Source of the DNA: Clostridiaceae bacterium
GTDB taxonomy: Bacteria; Bacillota; Clostridia; Oscillospirales; Acutalibacteraceae
Assembly: GCA_016293225.1 (NCBI GenBank)
Contig: JAEDEQ010000042.1
Coordinates: 1 to 17,337, forward strand
Direction of reading: 5' to 3'
DNA: 17,337 nt
The notes beneath the pieces are model-generated. The model was not told the DNA's origin. It made no database searches and was given only the letters and a program-made list of their open reading frames with translations. Both the position numbers and the translations under genes were made by a program. Of the stretch, positions 1 to 6,781 are shown piece after piece; the first letter of the stretch is position 1; the number at the start of each line of letters is the position of its first letter.

Positions 1-1285
1 CCCAGGAGCCGCAGCCGAGGGTGAGCGAGGGAGCAAGCTTAAAGTTGTAAAGGTCTCCGATACCGCCGTGTGAGGACGGAGTGTTAACAAGAATACGGCA
101 GGTTTTCATTCTTGCGGTGAATTCATCAAGCTTTTCCCTGCCCGTTGTAACGTCAAGGTAGATGGAGCTTGTGTGGCCTAAGCCGCCGTCGGCAATGAGA
201 CGTTCTGCCTTTGCGAATGCGTCGTGAATGTCCTCAGCCTTATACATTGCAAGAACGGGGGAGAGCTTTTCATGGGCAAATTCTTCGCTCAGGTCAACGC
301 TTTCAACCTCTCCGATGAGAATTTTTGTTCCCTCGGGAACGTCAACGCCTGCAAGCGAAGCAATTTTGTGTGCGCTTTGACCGACAATCTTTGCGTTGAG
401 CGCGCCGTTGATAAGAATGGTCTTTCTGACCTTTTCGGTCTCACCGGGGTCAAGGAAGTAGCAGCCTCTTGAAAGAAATTCCTCTTTAACGGCGTCATAG
501 ACGTTCTTGTGGACGATGACGGACTGCTCGGACGCGCAGATCATGCCGTTGTCAAAGGTCTTTGAGTGAATTATTGAACTGACTGCAAGGACAATGTCCG
601 CACTGTCGTCAATGATTGCGGGAGTGTTGCCCGCGCCGACGCCGATTGCCGGTTTGCCCGAGGAATAGGCCGCTTTAACCATTCCGGGGCCGCCGGTTGC
701 AAGAATGATGTCCGCGTCCTTCATAACGAGATTCGTCATCTCAAGGCTCGGAACGTCTATCCATTCGATAATGCTCTCGGGCGCGCCTGCCTTTACGGCT
801 GCGTCAAGAATAATTTTTGCCGCAGCTGCGGTTGAATCCTTTGCGCGCGGATGCGGACTTATTACGATTGCGTTCCTTGTTTTAAGTGCAAGCAGGCACT
901 TAAAAATGGCGGTAGAGGTCGGGTTGGTGGTCGGAATAACGGCCGCTATTACGCCGACAGGCTCTGCAATCTTCTGAATTCCGAAAGCCTTGTCCTCTTC
1001 AATAATACCACAGGTTTTTGTGCTTTTATATGCATTATAGATATATTCGCTTGCATAATTGTTTTTTATCACCTTATCCTCAACAATGCCCATGCCCGTT
1101 TCCGATACGGCGGCCTTTGCAAGGGGAATCCTTGCCTTGTTTGCGGCCGAAGCTGCGGCAAAAAAGATTTTATCAACCTGCTCCTGAGTGAAAAGGGAGT
1201 ATTCATTTTGAGCCTTTCTTACCCGGACAAGGGCTTTTTCAAGCGCTTCAGTCGAATCAATTATTTCTCTGTTTTTTATTTCCAT
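1..1285 (-). CDS. adhE: AdhE-type CoA-acylating aldehyde dehydrogenase, N-terminal part (cut by window edge)
   Basis: This gene encodes the acetaldehyde dehydrogenase half of AdhE, which reduces acetyl-CoA to acetaldehyde with NADH during ethanol formation. The first 428 residues are visible. I translated them from the minus strand: they begin MEIKNREIIDSTEALEKA and contain PTTNPTSTAIFK, SPHPRAKD and ILATGGPGMVKAAYSSGKPAIGVGAGNTP-type blocks, with the catalytic cysteine Cys250 in MICASEQS. The visible part ends in FKLAPSLTLGCGSW, which in bifunctional AdhE lies just before the linker to the iron-type alcohol dehydrogenase domain. Whether that second domain follows is outside the window. The ATG at 1285 has an AGGAGG ribosome-binding site at 1295-1300. 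The gene follows rex at 146 bp, across a long inverted repeat. I found no convincing Rex operator directly upstream. Family assignment is very secure; full-length bifunctionality is inferred. Confidence 0.95.
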   Translation of the reverse strand, partial: MEIKNREIIDSTEALEKALVRVRKAQNEYSLFTQEQVDKIFFAAASAANKARIPLAKAAVSETGMGIVEDKVIKNNYASEYIYNAYKSTKTCGIIEEDKAFGIQKIAEPVGVIAAVIPTTNPTSTAIFKCLLALKTRNAIVISPHPRAKDSTAAAAKIILDAAVKAGAPESIIEWIDVPSLEMTNLVMKDADIILATGGPGMVKAAYSSGKPAIGVGAGNTPAIIDDSADIVLAVSSIIHSKTFDNGMICASEQSVIVHKNVYDAVKEEFLSRGCYFLDPGETEKVRKTILINGALNAKIVGQSAHKIASLAGVDVPEGTKILIGEVESVDLSEEFAHEKLSPVLAMYKAEDIHDAFAKAERLIADGGLGHTSSIYLDVTTGREKLDEFTARMKTCRILVNTPSSHGGIGDLYNFKLAPSLTLGCGSW

Positions 1286-1340
1286 ATAGCTGCTCCTCCT
1301 GTGTTTAGATGTATTATGGAACGATTTACTGTATTTAAAT

Positions 1341-1417
1341 TCGGCGCGAGTCTTTGTCATACTGCATATATACACAGCTTGCTGTTTGTGCTATATGACG
1401 AAAGTTTGCCGCGCCGA
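1341..1417 (-). other. Long imperfect inverted repeat between rex and adhE
   Basis: The outer arms TCGGCGCG (1341-1348) and CGCGCCGA (1410-1417) match perfectly. Inner arms CTTT/AAAG, GTCATA (1356-1361)/TATGAC (1394-1399) and CACA/TGTG continue the pairing toward a centre near 1380. The RNA from the minus strand would form an extended hairpin of about 77 nt. No T-tract follows on the adhE side, so it is not a simple intrinsic terminator. It could be a processing or stability element, or a partial attenuator between rex and adhE. Confidence 0.6.
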
Positions 1418-1431
1418 AAAAAACCGGGACG

Positions 1432-2064
1432 TCAGCGCCGCTCTTCGGCAGACCTTATCTGCATTTTAAGGTGCGCCAGCGAAAGCGCCATGTTTTCATA
1501 CTGAATGATAACGTCCGCCGGCTTGTAAAGCCTGCACGGGGCAAAGCACCAGATGGCTTTTACGCCGTTTTCGCAAAGCAGGTTGCAGACCTCCTGCGCC
1601 GCCGCGGCGGGGACGGCGATAACGCCGAGCTTCACGCCCTTTTCGCGGCAGAAGGAGGAAAGGCGACTCATCGGCAAAAGAAGCTTTCCGTCCTTTGAGG
1701 TTTCCTCCTGTTCAATTTTCGTATCGAACGCCGCAAGAATGCTTATTCCGTAGCTTTCAAAGCCCGTGTAATCAAGCAACGCCTTTCCGAGCCGGCCTGC
1801 TCCGACGATAACGGTGTTTCCGTCCTGCACTTCAAGCAGCTGCTCAAGCCGGGCGGTCAGCTCGTTCCTCAAATAGCCGACCCTGGGCTTTCCCGTTGCG
1901 CTGATTGCTCCGAGGTCTTTCCTGACCTGAACTTCGCCGAGTCCGAGCTGCTTTGCAATCATTGTTGCCGAAACATTTACAATGCTTTTGTCAAGCCCAT
2001 TAACAAAGCCGAGATATGCCGGAACTCTGCCGAGCGTTGCTTTTGAAAGTTTGTTCTGCTCCAA
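1432..2064 (-). CDS. rex: Redox-sensing transcriptional repressor Rex
   Basis: Rex is a cytoplasmic dimeric repressor that binds DNA when NADH is low and lets go when NADH rises. From the start chosen here it has 210 residues, the normal family length. Residues 1-60 form the winged helix (SATMIAKQLGLGEVQVRKDL). The Rossmann fold has VIVGAGRLGKAL with GAGRLG at 88-93. The end carries the typical FAPCRLYKPADVIIQYENMA segment and the C-terminal helix that swaps between subunits. I chose the TTG at 2064 because GGCGGTGA lies just upstream. A GTG at 2073 is the alternative. An in-frame ATG at 2166 would overlap nfnB and add 34 residues of non-Rex sequence. It lies 34 bp after nfnB and probably shares its transcript. 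A strong Rex-like operator sits in front of the alcohol dehydrogenase gene at 5894. Confidence 0.95.
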   Translation of the reverse strand: MEQNKLSKATLGRVPAYLGFVNGLDKSIVNVSATMIAKQLGLGEVQVRKDLGAISATGKPRVGYLRNELTARLEQLLEVQDGNTVIVGAGRLGKALLDYTGFESYGISILAAFDTKIEQEETSKDGKLLLPMSRLSSFCREKGVKLGVIAVPAAAAQEVCNLLCENGVKAIWCFAPCRLYKPADVIIQYENMALSLAHLKMQIRSAEERR

Positions 2065-2098
2065 AAAAATCACCGCCGTTCTTTTTTTCGGTATCCGG

Positions 2099-3487
2099 TT
2101 ATGAGTGCTTCTCCGTGAGGTACTCGTCAATGGCCGCCGCGGCTTGCTTGCCTGCGCCCATTGCAAGAATGACCGTTGCCGAGCCTGTTACGGCGTCGCC
2201 GCCGGCATAAACGCCCTCGCGTGAGGTAAGTCCGGTTTCATCGTTAACGATGATGCCGCCCCACTTTTTGGTTTCGAGTCCCTCGGTGGTGTTCCTGATG
2301 AGGGGATTGGGAGAGGTTCCCAGAGCCATAATAACGCAATCCGCCGGAATGGTATAGTCGCTGTCGTAAAGAGGTATCGGGCGTGCTCTTCCGCTTTCGT
2401 CAGGCTCGGAGAGAGCCATTTCGCGGCAGACCATTCCCGAAACGTTTCCGTTTTCATCGCCGAGGATTTCAACCGGAGAGGTGAGGAACATGAACTCGAT
2501 GCCCTCCTCCTTTGCGTGTTCAATTTCCTCTTTCCTTGCGGGAAGCTCTTTTTCGGTTCTTCTGTATACTATTGAAACATCGGCGCCGAGTCTCCTTGCG
2601 CAGCGGGCGGCGTCCATTGCAACGTTTCCGCCGCCGACAACAAAAACTTTATGGCCGCAGCGTATGGGAGTATGGCTGTCCGGCTTATATGCCTTCATAA
2701 GGTTGATACGGGTCAGAAATTCGTTTGCGGAGTAAACCCCGTTGAGGCTTTCGCCCTTGATTCCCATGAACTTTGGAAGACCTGCGCCCGAGCCGACAAA
2801 AACAGCCTCAAATCCGTCCTCAAAAAGCTCGTCGATGGTGAGCGTTTTGCCGATAACAACATCGGTTTCAATGTCAACGCCGAGCGCTTTAAGGGTATCT
2901 ATCTCCTTTGCGACTATTGACTTTGGAAGCCTGAATTCGGGAATGCCGTAAACAAGAACGCCGCCTGCCGAATGGAGCGCTTCAAATATTGTTACCTGAT
3001 AGCCCTTTTTTGCAAGGTCGCCTGCGCAGGCAAGGCCTGCCGGACCGGAGCCGATGACGGCAACCTTGAGTCCGTTTGATTCCGGCTTTTCGGGGAGAGC
3101 GGTGCTGTGTTCGTTGTGCCAGTCGGCAACAAAGCGTTCAAGTCTGCCGATTGCAACCGGTTCAAATTTGATTCCGAGCGTGCAGTGCTTTTCGCACTGC
3201 GATTCCTGCGGACAGACTCTGCCGCAGACGGCGGGGAGAGAGGAGGAGTCGGAAATAACGCCGTAAGCGGCTTCGTAATCGCCCTTTTTGATTTGTGCAA
3301 TAAAGTCCGGAATGTCAATGTTTACCGGGCAGCCGCTGACGCAGGGCTTGTTTTTGCAGTTAAGGCAGCGGTTTGCTTCCTCCCTCGCAATCTCTGCGGT
3401 ATAACCGAGGGCAACTTCCTTAAAATTCTTTTCCCGGATTATCGGTTCCTGCGCGGGCATCGCATGTTTTTTCGGTTCAATAGCCAT
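2099..3487 (-). CDS. nfnB: NfnB, large subunit of NADH-dependent ferredoxin:NADP+ oxidoreductase (GltD-like)
   Basis: NfnB is the NADPH-binding, bifurcating-flavin subunit of the cytoplasmic NfnAB complex. The complex couples ferredoxin and NADH oxidation to NADP+ reduction and can run in reverse. The protein has 462 residues, as usual. The N-terminal iron-sulfur region shows C41-x2-C44-x4-C49-x3-C53 and C88-x3-C92-x5-C98-x3-C102, with E95 in CPQESQC. In this family a glutamate in this region is an unusual cluster ligand. An FAD-binding VIGSGPAGLACAGDLA follows near residue 145, then an NAD(P)-binding VVGGGNVAMDAARCARRLGA near 290, and the closing AGGDAVTGSATVILAMGAG motif. Taken alone it could be read as a glutamate synthase small subunit, but no gltB-like large subunit is present and nfnA is 15 bp upstream. 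Together these settle the call. Confidence 0.93.
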   Translation of the reverse strand: MAIEPKKHAMPAQEPIIREKNFKEVALGYTAEIAREEANRCLNCKNKPCVSGCPVNIDIPDFIAQIKKGDYEAAYGVISDSSSLPAVCGRVCPQESQCEKHCTLGIKFEPVAIGRLERFVADWHNEHSTALPEKPESNGLKVAVIGSGPAGLACAGDLAKKGYQVTIFEALHSAGGVLVYGIPEFRLPKSIVAKEIDTLKALGVDIETDVVIGKTLTIDELFEDGFEAVFVGSGAGLPKFMGIKGESLNGVYSANEFLTRINLMKAYKPDSHTPIRCGHKVFVVGGGNVAMDAARCARRLGADVSIVYRRTEKELPARKEEIEHAKEEGIEFMFLTSPVEILGDENGNVSGMVCREMALSEPDESGRARPIPLYDSDYTIPADCVIMALGTSPNPLIRNTTEGLETKKWGGIIVNDETGLTSREGVYAGGDAVTGSATVILAMGAGKQAAAAIDEYLTEKHS

Positions 3488-3502
3488 TTTGATTCCTCCT
3501 TA

Positions 3503-4351
3503 TCAGTGAATGTTCAAAAGGCGGCAGGTTTTTTCGCGTTCCTTTTCCTCAAAGCCGCGGTAGGATCTGCTTCTTAACATAGCTTCGTCAAAATCCACCT
3601 CATAGCCGTTAAAGTCGGGGCCGTCAACGCAGGCAAATTTTGTAATGCGCTTTCCGTCCCGGACAAGGGTAAGGCGGCAGCCGCCGCACATTCCCGTGCC
3701 GTCAATCATAATGGGGTTCATTGAAACTGTTACGGGCACGCCGAACGGCTTTGCGGCTGCAACAACAAATTTCATCATGATAAGCGGCCCTATTGCAATA
3801 ATCTGATCGAATTTTTCGCCCTTTTCAAGCATCTCCTTGAGCGGAGCGGTAACGTTTCCGTGTCTGCCGTATGAGCCGTCGTCGGTCATGAGAACAAGCT
3901 TTTTTGAGCTTTTGATGAACTCATCTTCAAGAATGACGTTTTCACGGTTGCGAAAGCCGATGATGCTTGTGACCTCTGCGCCGGCGGCAGAAAGCTCTTG
4001 GGCAACCGGCAGAGCAATGGCGCAGCCTACGCCGCCGCCTATTACGCAGACCTTTTTGAGGCCTTTAATGTCTGTTGCAACGCCGAGAGGGCCGACAAAG
4101 TCCTGAATGAATTCGCCCTCCTTTTTTTCGTCAAGCATTTCGGTGGTTGAGCCGACAACCTGAAAAATTATCCTGACCGTGCCCTCCTCCCTGTTGTAGC
4201 CTGCAACGGTGAGGGGAATCCTTTCGCCGTTTTCGTCAACGCGCAGAATGATAAATTGACCGGGCTGTGCTTTTTTTGCAACAAGGGGCGCTTCAATTTC
4301 CATCTGGGTAACGGCTGCGGTCAGCTTTTTCTTTCTAACTATCCTGTACAT
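3503..4351 (-). CDS. nfnA: NfnA, small subunit of NADH-dependent ferredoxin:NADP+ oxidoreductase (PyrK-like)
   Basis: NfnA is the NADH-binding subunit of NfnAB and carries FAD and one [2Fe-2S] cluster. The 282-residue protein has the ferredoxin-reductase layout: a beta-barrel FAD domain with RIPLTVAGYN near residue 60, a nucleotide-binding domain with VCVIGGGVGCAIALP near 100, and a C-terminal cluster site D217-x4-C222-x2-C225-x15-C241. The Asp plus three Cys set is the NfnA signature and sets it apart from PyrK. The ATG at 4351 is preceded by AAGGAGA. The gene is 15 bp from nfnB and the two are surely co-transcribed, probably with rex. The upstream region is rich in hairpins and holds one weak Rex-like site (4383-4400). 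A role in adjusting NADPH and ferredoxin for fermentation fits the neighbouring ethanol genes. Confidence 0.92.
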   Translation of the reverse strand: MYRIVRKKKLTAAVTQMEIEAPLVAKKAQPGQFIILRVDENGERIPLTVAGYNREEGTVRIIFQVVGSTTEMLDEKKEGEFIQDFVGPLGVATDIKGLKKVCVIGGGVGCAIALPVAQELSAAGAEVTSIIGFRNRENVILEDEFIKSSKKLVLMTDDGSYGRHGNVTAPLKEMLEKGEKFDQIIAIGPLIMMKFVVAAAKPFGVPVTVSMNPIMIDGTGMCGGCRLTLVRDGKRITKFACVDGPDFNGYEVDFDEAMLRSRSYRGFEEKEREKTCRLLNIH

Positions 4352-4382
4352 ACGGCAAGTCTCCTTTATATCAATCGGCTTT

Positions 4383-4400
4383 TAATTTAAACATTATCAA
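4383..4400 (-). promoter_or_regulatory. Weak candidate Rex operator upstream of nfnA
   Basis: The minus strand reads TTGATAATGTTTAAATTA, matching 10 of the 14 defined positions of the Firmicute Rex box TTGTTAA-N4-TTAACAA; the first half matches 6 of 7. It lies 32-49 bp before the nfnA start, which is a sensible operator position. The region is AT-rich, so a match of this quality may be chance. Confidence 0.3.
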
Positions 4401-4411
4401 TATATATCAAG

Positions 4412-4456
4412 CGGTCCGGAAAAAGCGGAGGTTTTCCGCCCGGCTTTTTCGGACTG
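4412..4456. other. Large imperfect hairpin in the nfnA leader region
   Basis: GTCCG, AAAAAG and GCGG on the left pair with CCGC, CTTTTT and CGGAC on the right, with a few bulged bases near the tip. The stem is strong on either strand. It lies about 60 bp before the nfnA start codon and next to three more hairpins. No T-tract follows on the nfnA side. Confidence 0.55.
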
Positions 4457-4474
4457 CATTGCTTTCAACATAAA

Positions 4475-4504
4475 ACTGCTGCCGGAAAAATGACCGGCAG
4501 CAGT
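4475..4504 (-). terminator. Likely terminator of the alcohol dehydrogenase transcript
   Basis: A perfect 11-bp stem ACTGCTGCCGG / CCGGCAGCAGT encloses an 8-nt loop. On the minus strand it is followed by TTTTATGTT, a modest T-tract. It lies about 170 nt after the ADH stop codon and before the nfnA leader. The short T-tract leaves room for read-through into nfnAB. Confidence 0.55.
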
Positions 4505-4508
4505 CAGG

Positions 4509-4525
4509 CTGTGACCGGATCACAG
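4509..4525. other. Small perfect hairpin in the ADH-nfnA gap
   Basis: CTGTGA (4509-4514) pairs with TCACAG (4520-4525) around a 5-nt loop. It lies between two stronger hairpins. Function unknown. Confidence 0.4.
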
Positions 4526-4540
4526 TCGGTATTTTTCATG

Positions 4541-4586
4541 CGCCCGGACGGCGAAATTGAGCTTTTGAGCTGTCCGGGCGTTTTTT
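4541..4586 (+). terminator. Plus-oriented intrinsic terminator with no plus-strand gene in front
   Basis: CGCCCGGAC (4541-4549) pairs with GTCCGGGCG (4572-4580) and is followed directly by TTTTTT on the plus strand. That is a textbook terminator, but the genes on both sides run on the minus strand. On the minus strand no T-tract follows. Either a short plus-strand RNA ends here, or the hairpin has another role in the long ADH 3' region. Confidence 0.55.
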
Positions 4587-4676
4587 GCTTCTGCCTCGGG
4601 GATGTGCGGTGATTAACGGAGAAAGGGTCAGCGAGAGCGCCGCGGAGCGGCAGAAGCGCCTTTTTGCACTTTTTTA

Positions 4677-5894
4677 TCAGAAATCAACTTCGGTATCGTA
4701 ATAGCAGCACTTGAGAAGCTTTTCCATTTCTTCAACGCTGGGCTGACGCGGATTGGAGCCTGTGCAGGCGTCGCCGAGGGCGTTGACTGCAATGTCGTGG
4801 AGTCTTTCAAGGAACACGTTTTCGGGAACAAAGCCCTGCTCGGTGGGATAGCTGTCTGCGCCGTAATTCTTGATGCAGTGCGGAATGTTGAGTTCATCGT
4901 TCATCTTGCGAAGAGCGGCGATGAGGAGCGAAACTTTTTCTTCGGTGGTTTCGCCGCCGAGGTTCATATAATCGGCAATCTTTGCATAACGTGCCGCCGC
5001 GGTGGCGTCCTTTGCGTTGAAAGCGATAACCTTAGGAAGATACATTGCGTTTGCAGCGCCGTGAATGATGTGTGCGCCGTAGTCCGCAAAAGCGGCGCCC
5101 GTTTTGTGAGCCATTGAGTGAACGATGCCGAGAAGAGCGTTCGAGAAAGCCATGCCTGCAAGGCACTGAGCGTTGTGCATACTGTCGCGCTTTGCAAGGT
5201 CGCCGTTGTAGGAATCAACAAGGTCGTTCTGGATCATCTTGATGGCATAAAGGGCAAGAGGATCGGTGTAATCGCAGTTGGCGGTTGAAACATAGGCCTC
5301 AATAGCATGGGTCATTGCGTCCATACCGGTGTGGGCAACAAGCTTTTTCGGCATTGTTTCCGCAAGATCGGGGTCAACGATTGCAACGTCCGGAGTTATT
5401 TCAAAGTCAGCAATGGGATACTTGATACCCTTTGAGTAATCGGTAATGATGGAGAAAGCGGTAACCTCGGTTGCCGTTCCGGAGGTTGAGGAGATTGCGC
5501 AGAAGCGGGCTTTTTTGCGCAGCTTCGGAAGTCCGAAAACCTTGCACATATCTTCAAACGTAACCTCGGGATATTCATATTTAATCCACATTGCTTTTGC
5601 TGCGTCGATAGGTGAACCGCCGCCCATTGCGATAATCCAGTCCGGCTCAAACTTGAGCATTGCGTCAGCACCTCTCATAACGGTTTCAACAGAGGGGTCC
5701 GGCTCAATTCCGTCAAAGATCTGAACTTCCATTCCGGCTTCTTTCAGGTAATCAACCGCCTTGTCCAGAAAACCGAAGCGCTTCATTGAGCCGCCGCCGA
5801 CGCAAATCATTGCGCGCTTTCCTTCAAATGATTTGAGAGCCTCCAAAGCTCCTTTTCCGTGATAGAGATCACGCGGTAACGTAAAACGTGCCAT
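4677..5894 (-). CDS. Iron-dependent alcohol dehydrogenase, stand-alone, related to the AdhE C-terminal domain
   Basis: This is a group III (iron-type) alcohol dehydrogenase that reduces aldehydes such as acetaldehyde with NAD(P)H in the cytoplasm. It has 405 residues, a normal length. The nucleotide-binding part has MGGGSPIDAAKAMW (residues 90-103) and STSGTATEVTAF (136-147). Metal ligands by family pattern are D192 and H196 (GMDAMTHAIEAYVS), H259 (HSMAH) and H278 (IIHGAANAMYLP). The loop between the last two histidines is about five residues longer than in E. coli FucO. Motif for motif it resembles the ADH half of AdhE more than a butanol dehydrogenase. The ATG at 5894 has AGGAGG at 5903-5908, and a Rex-type operator overlaps that site, so high NADH should switch the gene on. 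The physiological substrate is inferred, not shown. Confidence 0.92.
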   Translation of the reverse strand: MARFTLPRDLYHGKGALEALKSFEGKRAMICVGGGSMKRFGFLDKAVDYLKEAGMEVQIFDGIEPDPSVETVMRGADAMLKFEPDWIIAMGGGSPIDAAKAMWIKYEYPEVTFEDMCKVFGLPKLRKKARFCAISSTSGTATEVTAFSIITDYSKGIKYPIADFEITPDVAIVDPDLAETMPKKLVAHTGMDAMTHAIEAYVSTANCDYTDPLALYAIKMIQNDLVDSYNGDLAKRDSMHNAQCLAGMAFSNALLGIVHSMAHKTGAAFADYGAHIIHGAANAMYLPKVIAFNAKDATAAARYAKIADYMNLGGETTEEKVSLLIAALRKMNDELNIPHCIKNYGADSYPTEQGFVPENVFLERLHDIAVNALGDACTGSNPRQPSVEEMEKLLKCCYYDTEVDF

Positions 5895-5904
5895 AACAAA
5901 ATCC

Positions 5905-5922
5905 TCCTTAAAATTTTAACAA
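5905..5922 (-). promoter_or_regulatory. Rex operator overlapping the ADH ribosome-binding site
   Basis: The minus strand reads TTGTTAAAATTTTAAGGA. Against the Firmicute Rex consensus TTGTTAA-N4-TTAACAA, 12 of 14 defined positions match and the first half is perfect. The two mismatches are where the second half merges into the AGGAGG ribosome-binding site. The operator ends 11 bp before the start codon. It also overlaps the -10 of a possible proximal promoter (5919-5924). Since rex is 2.6 kb away in the same block, NADH-dependent control is likely. Confidence 0.75.
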
Positions 5923-5982
5923 TAATGACTTTTTCCGGCGGGTTCAAAAGAACCGCACGGGTTTGACCTTTTGTCAGTTGCT

Positions 5983-6011
5983 ATTGTAGCAGAGAAAGTC
6001 CGGTTTGGGAA
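5983..6011 (-). promoter_or_regulatory. Promoter of the alcohol dehydrogenase gene
   Basis: On the minus strand TTCCCA (6006-6011) and TACAAT (5983-5988) are separated by 17 bp, with an extended-minus-10 TG just before TACAAT. The transcript would start near 5976 and carry a leader with a GGTTC/GAACC hairpin (5941-5954) and the Rex operator. A second, weaker promoter TTGAAC (5942-5947) / TATTGT (5919-5924), also with 17 bp spacing, would place the Rex operator directly over its -10. Confidence 0.55.
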
Positions 6012-6041
6012 TTGCATGATTTTCATATGGGTAATGCATAT

Positions 6042-6062
6042 ATAGATATACCCTGTATCTAT
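6042..6062. repeat. Perfect 7-bp inverted repeat upstream of the ADH promoter
   Basis: ATAGATA (6042-6048) and TATCTAT (6056-6062) flank 7 bp, about 30 bp upstream of the ADH -35. The geometry suits an operator for a dimeric regulator. No known regulator is assigned. Confidence 0.4.
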
Positions 6063-6111
6063 TGAACGGGAACGCTGTTTTTGAAGTCAGGAAAAACGGC
6101 TGAAAACGCAA

Positions 6112-6156
6112 AAACACACAGGGTCTGTTGCATACAGAGGCAGATCCTGTGTGTTT
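6112..6156. terminator. Bidirectional terminator downstream of the phosphodiesterase gene
   Basis: An 11-bp stem (6112-6122 with 6146-6156) is topped by a second stem TCTGT/ACAGA (6124-6138). On the minus strand it is followed by TTTTTGCGTTTT, and on the plus strand by a GTTTTTTCT tract. It ends the lysR-phosphodiesterase operon 54 bp after the stop codon. Confidence 0.8.
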
Positions 6157-6209
6157 GTTTTTTCTCCTCGCGCCTGATACCGGCTGAACCGCCGTCAGCG
6201 GCCGCATAT

Positions 6210-6755
6210 TCACAGCGAGTATTCTTTATAAGTCTTTGCGCTTTCAAGGTCTTTCCAAAGGAAAACACCGTTTTCAAGCGTCATATAGCTGCGGACGCTG
6301 CCCTCCTTGGGAATTGAAACCGAGCCGGGATTCAGAAAAACAAGGCCGTCTGTTTCCTCGCAGCGCGGAACGTGCGTGTGGCCGGAAAGCAGAATGTCTC
6401 CCTTTTTCATCGGCAGGGGACGGGAGGGGCTGAAAAGGTGGCCGTGTGTTGCAAAAATGAGTCTGCTGCCGGTGTCGAGCACTGTGTAATCGGCAAGAAC
6501 GGGGAACGGCAGAACCATCTGGTCAACCTCGCAGTCGCAGTTTCCGCGGACGGAAAGAGTCTCGGCTCCCTTTTCGCAGAGCATTGCAATAACCTCTTTC
6601 GGCGCGTAGCAAAGCGGAAGATCGTTGCGCGGCCCGTGATAGAGTATATCGCCGAGCAGCAGCAGGCGGTCTGCCTTTTCCTCCTTATATCTTTCAAGCA
6701 TCATTTTGCAGCAGTAAGCGCTGCCGTGAATGTCGGAGGCAATGAACCATTTCAT
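6210..6755 (-). CDS. yfcE: YfcE/MJ0936-type metallophosphoesterase
   Basis: This is a cytoplasmic calcineurin-like phosphodiesterase of the YfcE family. Members hydrolyse phosphodiester model substrates, and the natural substrate is mostly unknown. With 181 residues it has the family length. All metal-binding motifs are visible: SDIHG near the N-terminus, LLGDILYHGPRN, VRGNCDCEVD, ATHGH and SGHTHVP, followed by the structural LNPGSVSIP. I chose the ATG at 6755 because AAGGTGA sits 5 nt upstream. An in-frame GTG at 6764 is the alternative, but it lies inside that ribosome-binding site. The gene starts 26 bp after the lysR stop codon, so the two are probably co-transcribed. This does not prove a functional link. 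Confidence 0.88.
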   Translation of the reverse strand: MKWFIASDIHGSAYCCKMMLERYKEEKADRLLLLGDILYHGPRNDLPLCYAPKEVIAMLCEKGAETLSVRGNCDCEVDQMVLPFPVLADYTVLDTGSRLIFATHGHLFSPSRPLPMKKGDILLSGHTHVPRCEETDGLVFLNPGSVSIPKEGSVRSYMTLENGVFLWKDLESAKTYKEYSL

Positions 6756-6781
6756 TTTAGTCACCTTACCCTTTTTTGTTT

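Noticed and set aside
84..90. TTAACAA half of a Rex box
   Set aside because: It lies inside the adhE coding region, without a second half, and encodes conserved residues (VN).
1286..1340. Search for a Rex operator directly upstream of adhE
   Set aside because: The best 18-mer matches one half poorly and the other only 5 of 7. I do not report it as an operator.
851..1504. Plus-strand open frame of 217 codons
   Set aside because: It is antisense to adhE and the end of rex, with no ribosome-binding site and no family features.
2065..2166. Upstream ATG for rex adding 34 residues
   Set aside because: It overlaps the 3' end of nfnB and adds low-complexity basic sequence absent from Rex proteins. 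The TTG at 2064 has the ribosome-binding site.
4494..4530. Resemblance to a cobalamin riboswitch (AGTCAGG, CTGTGACCGG)
   Set aside because: The full B12 box and the upstream conserved elements are missing, and the matches are parts of simple hairpins.
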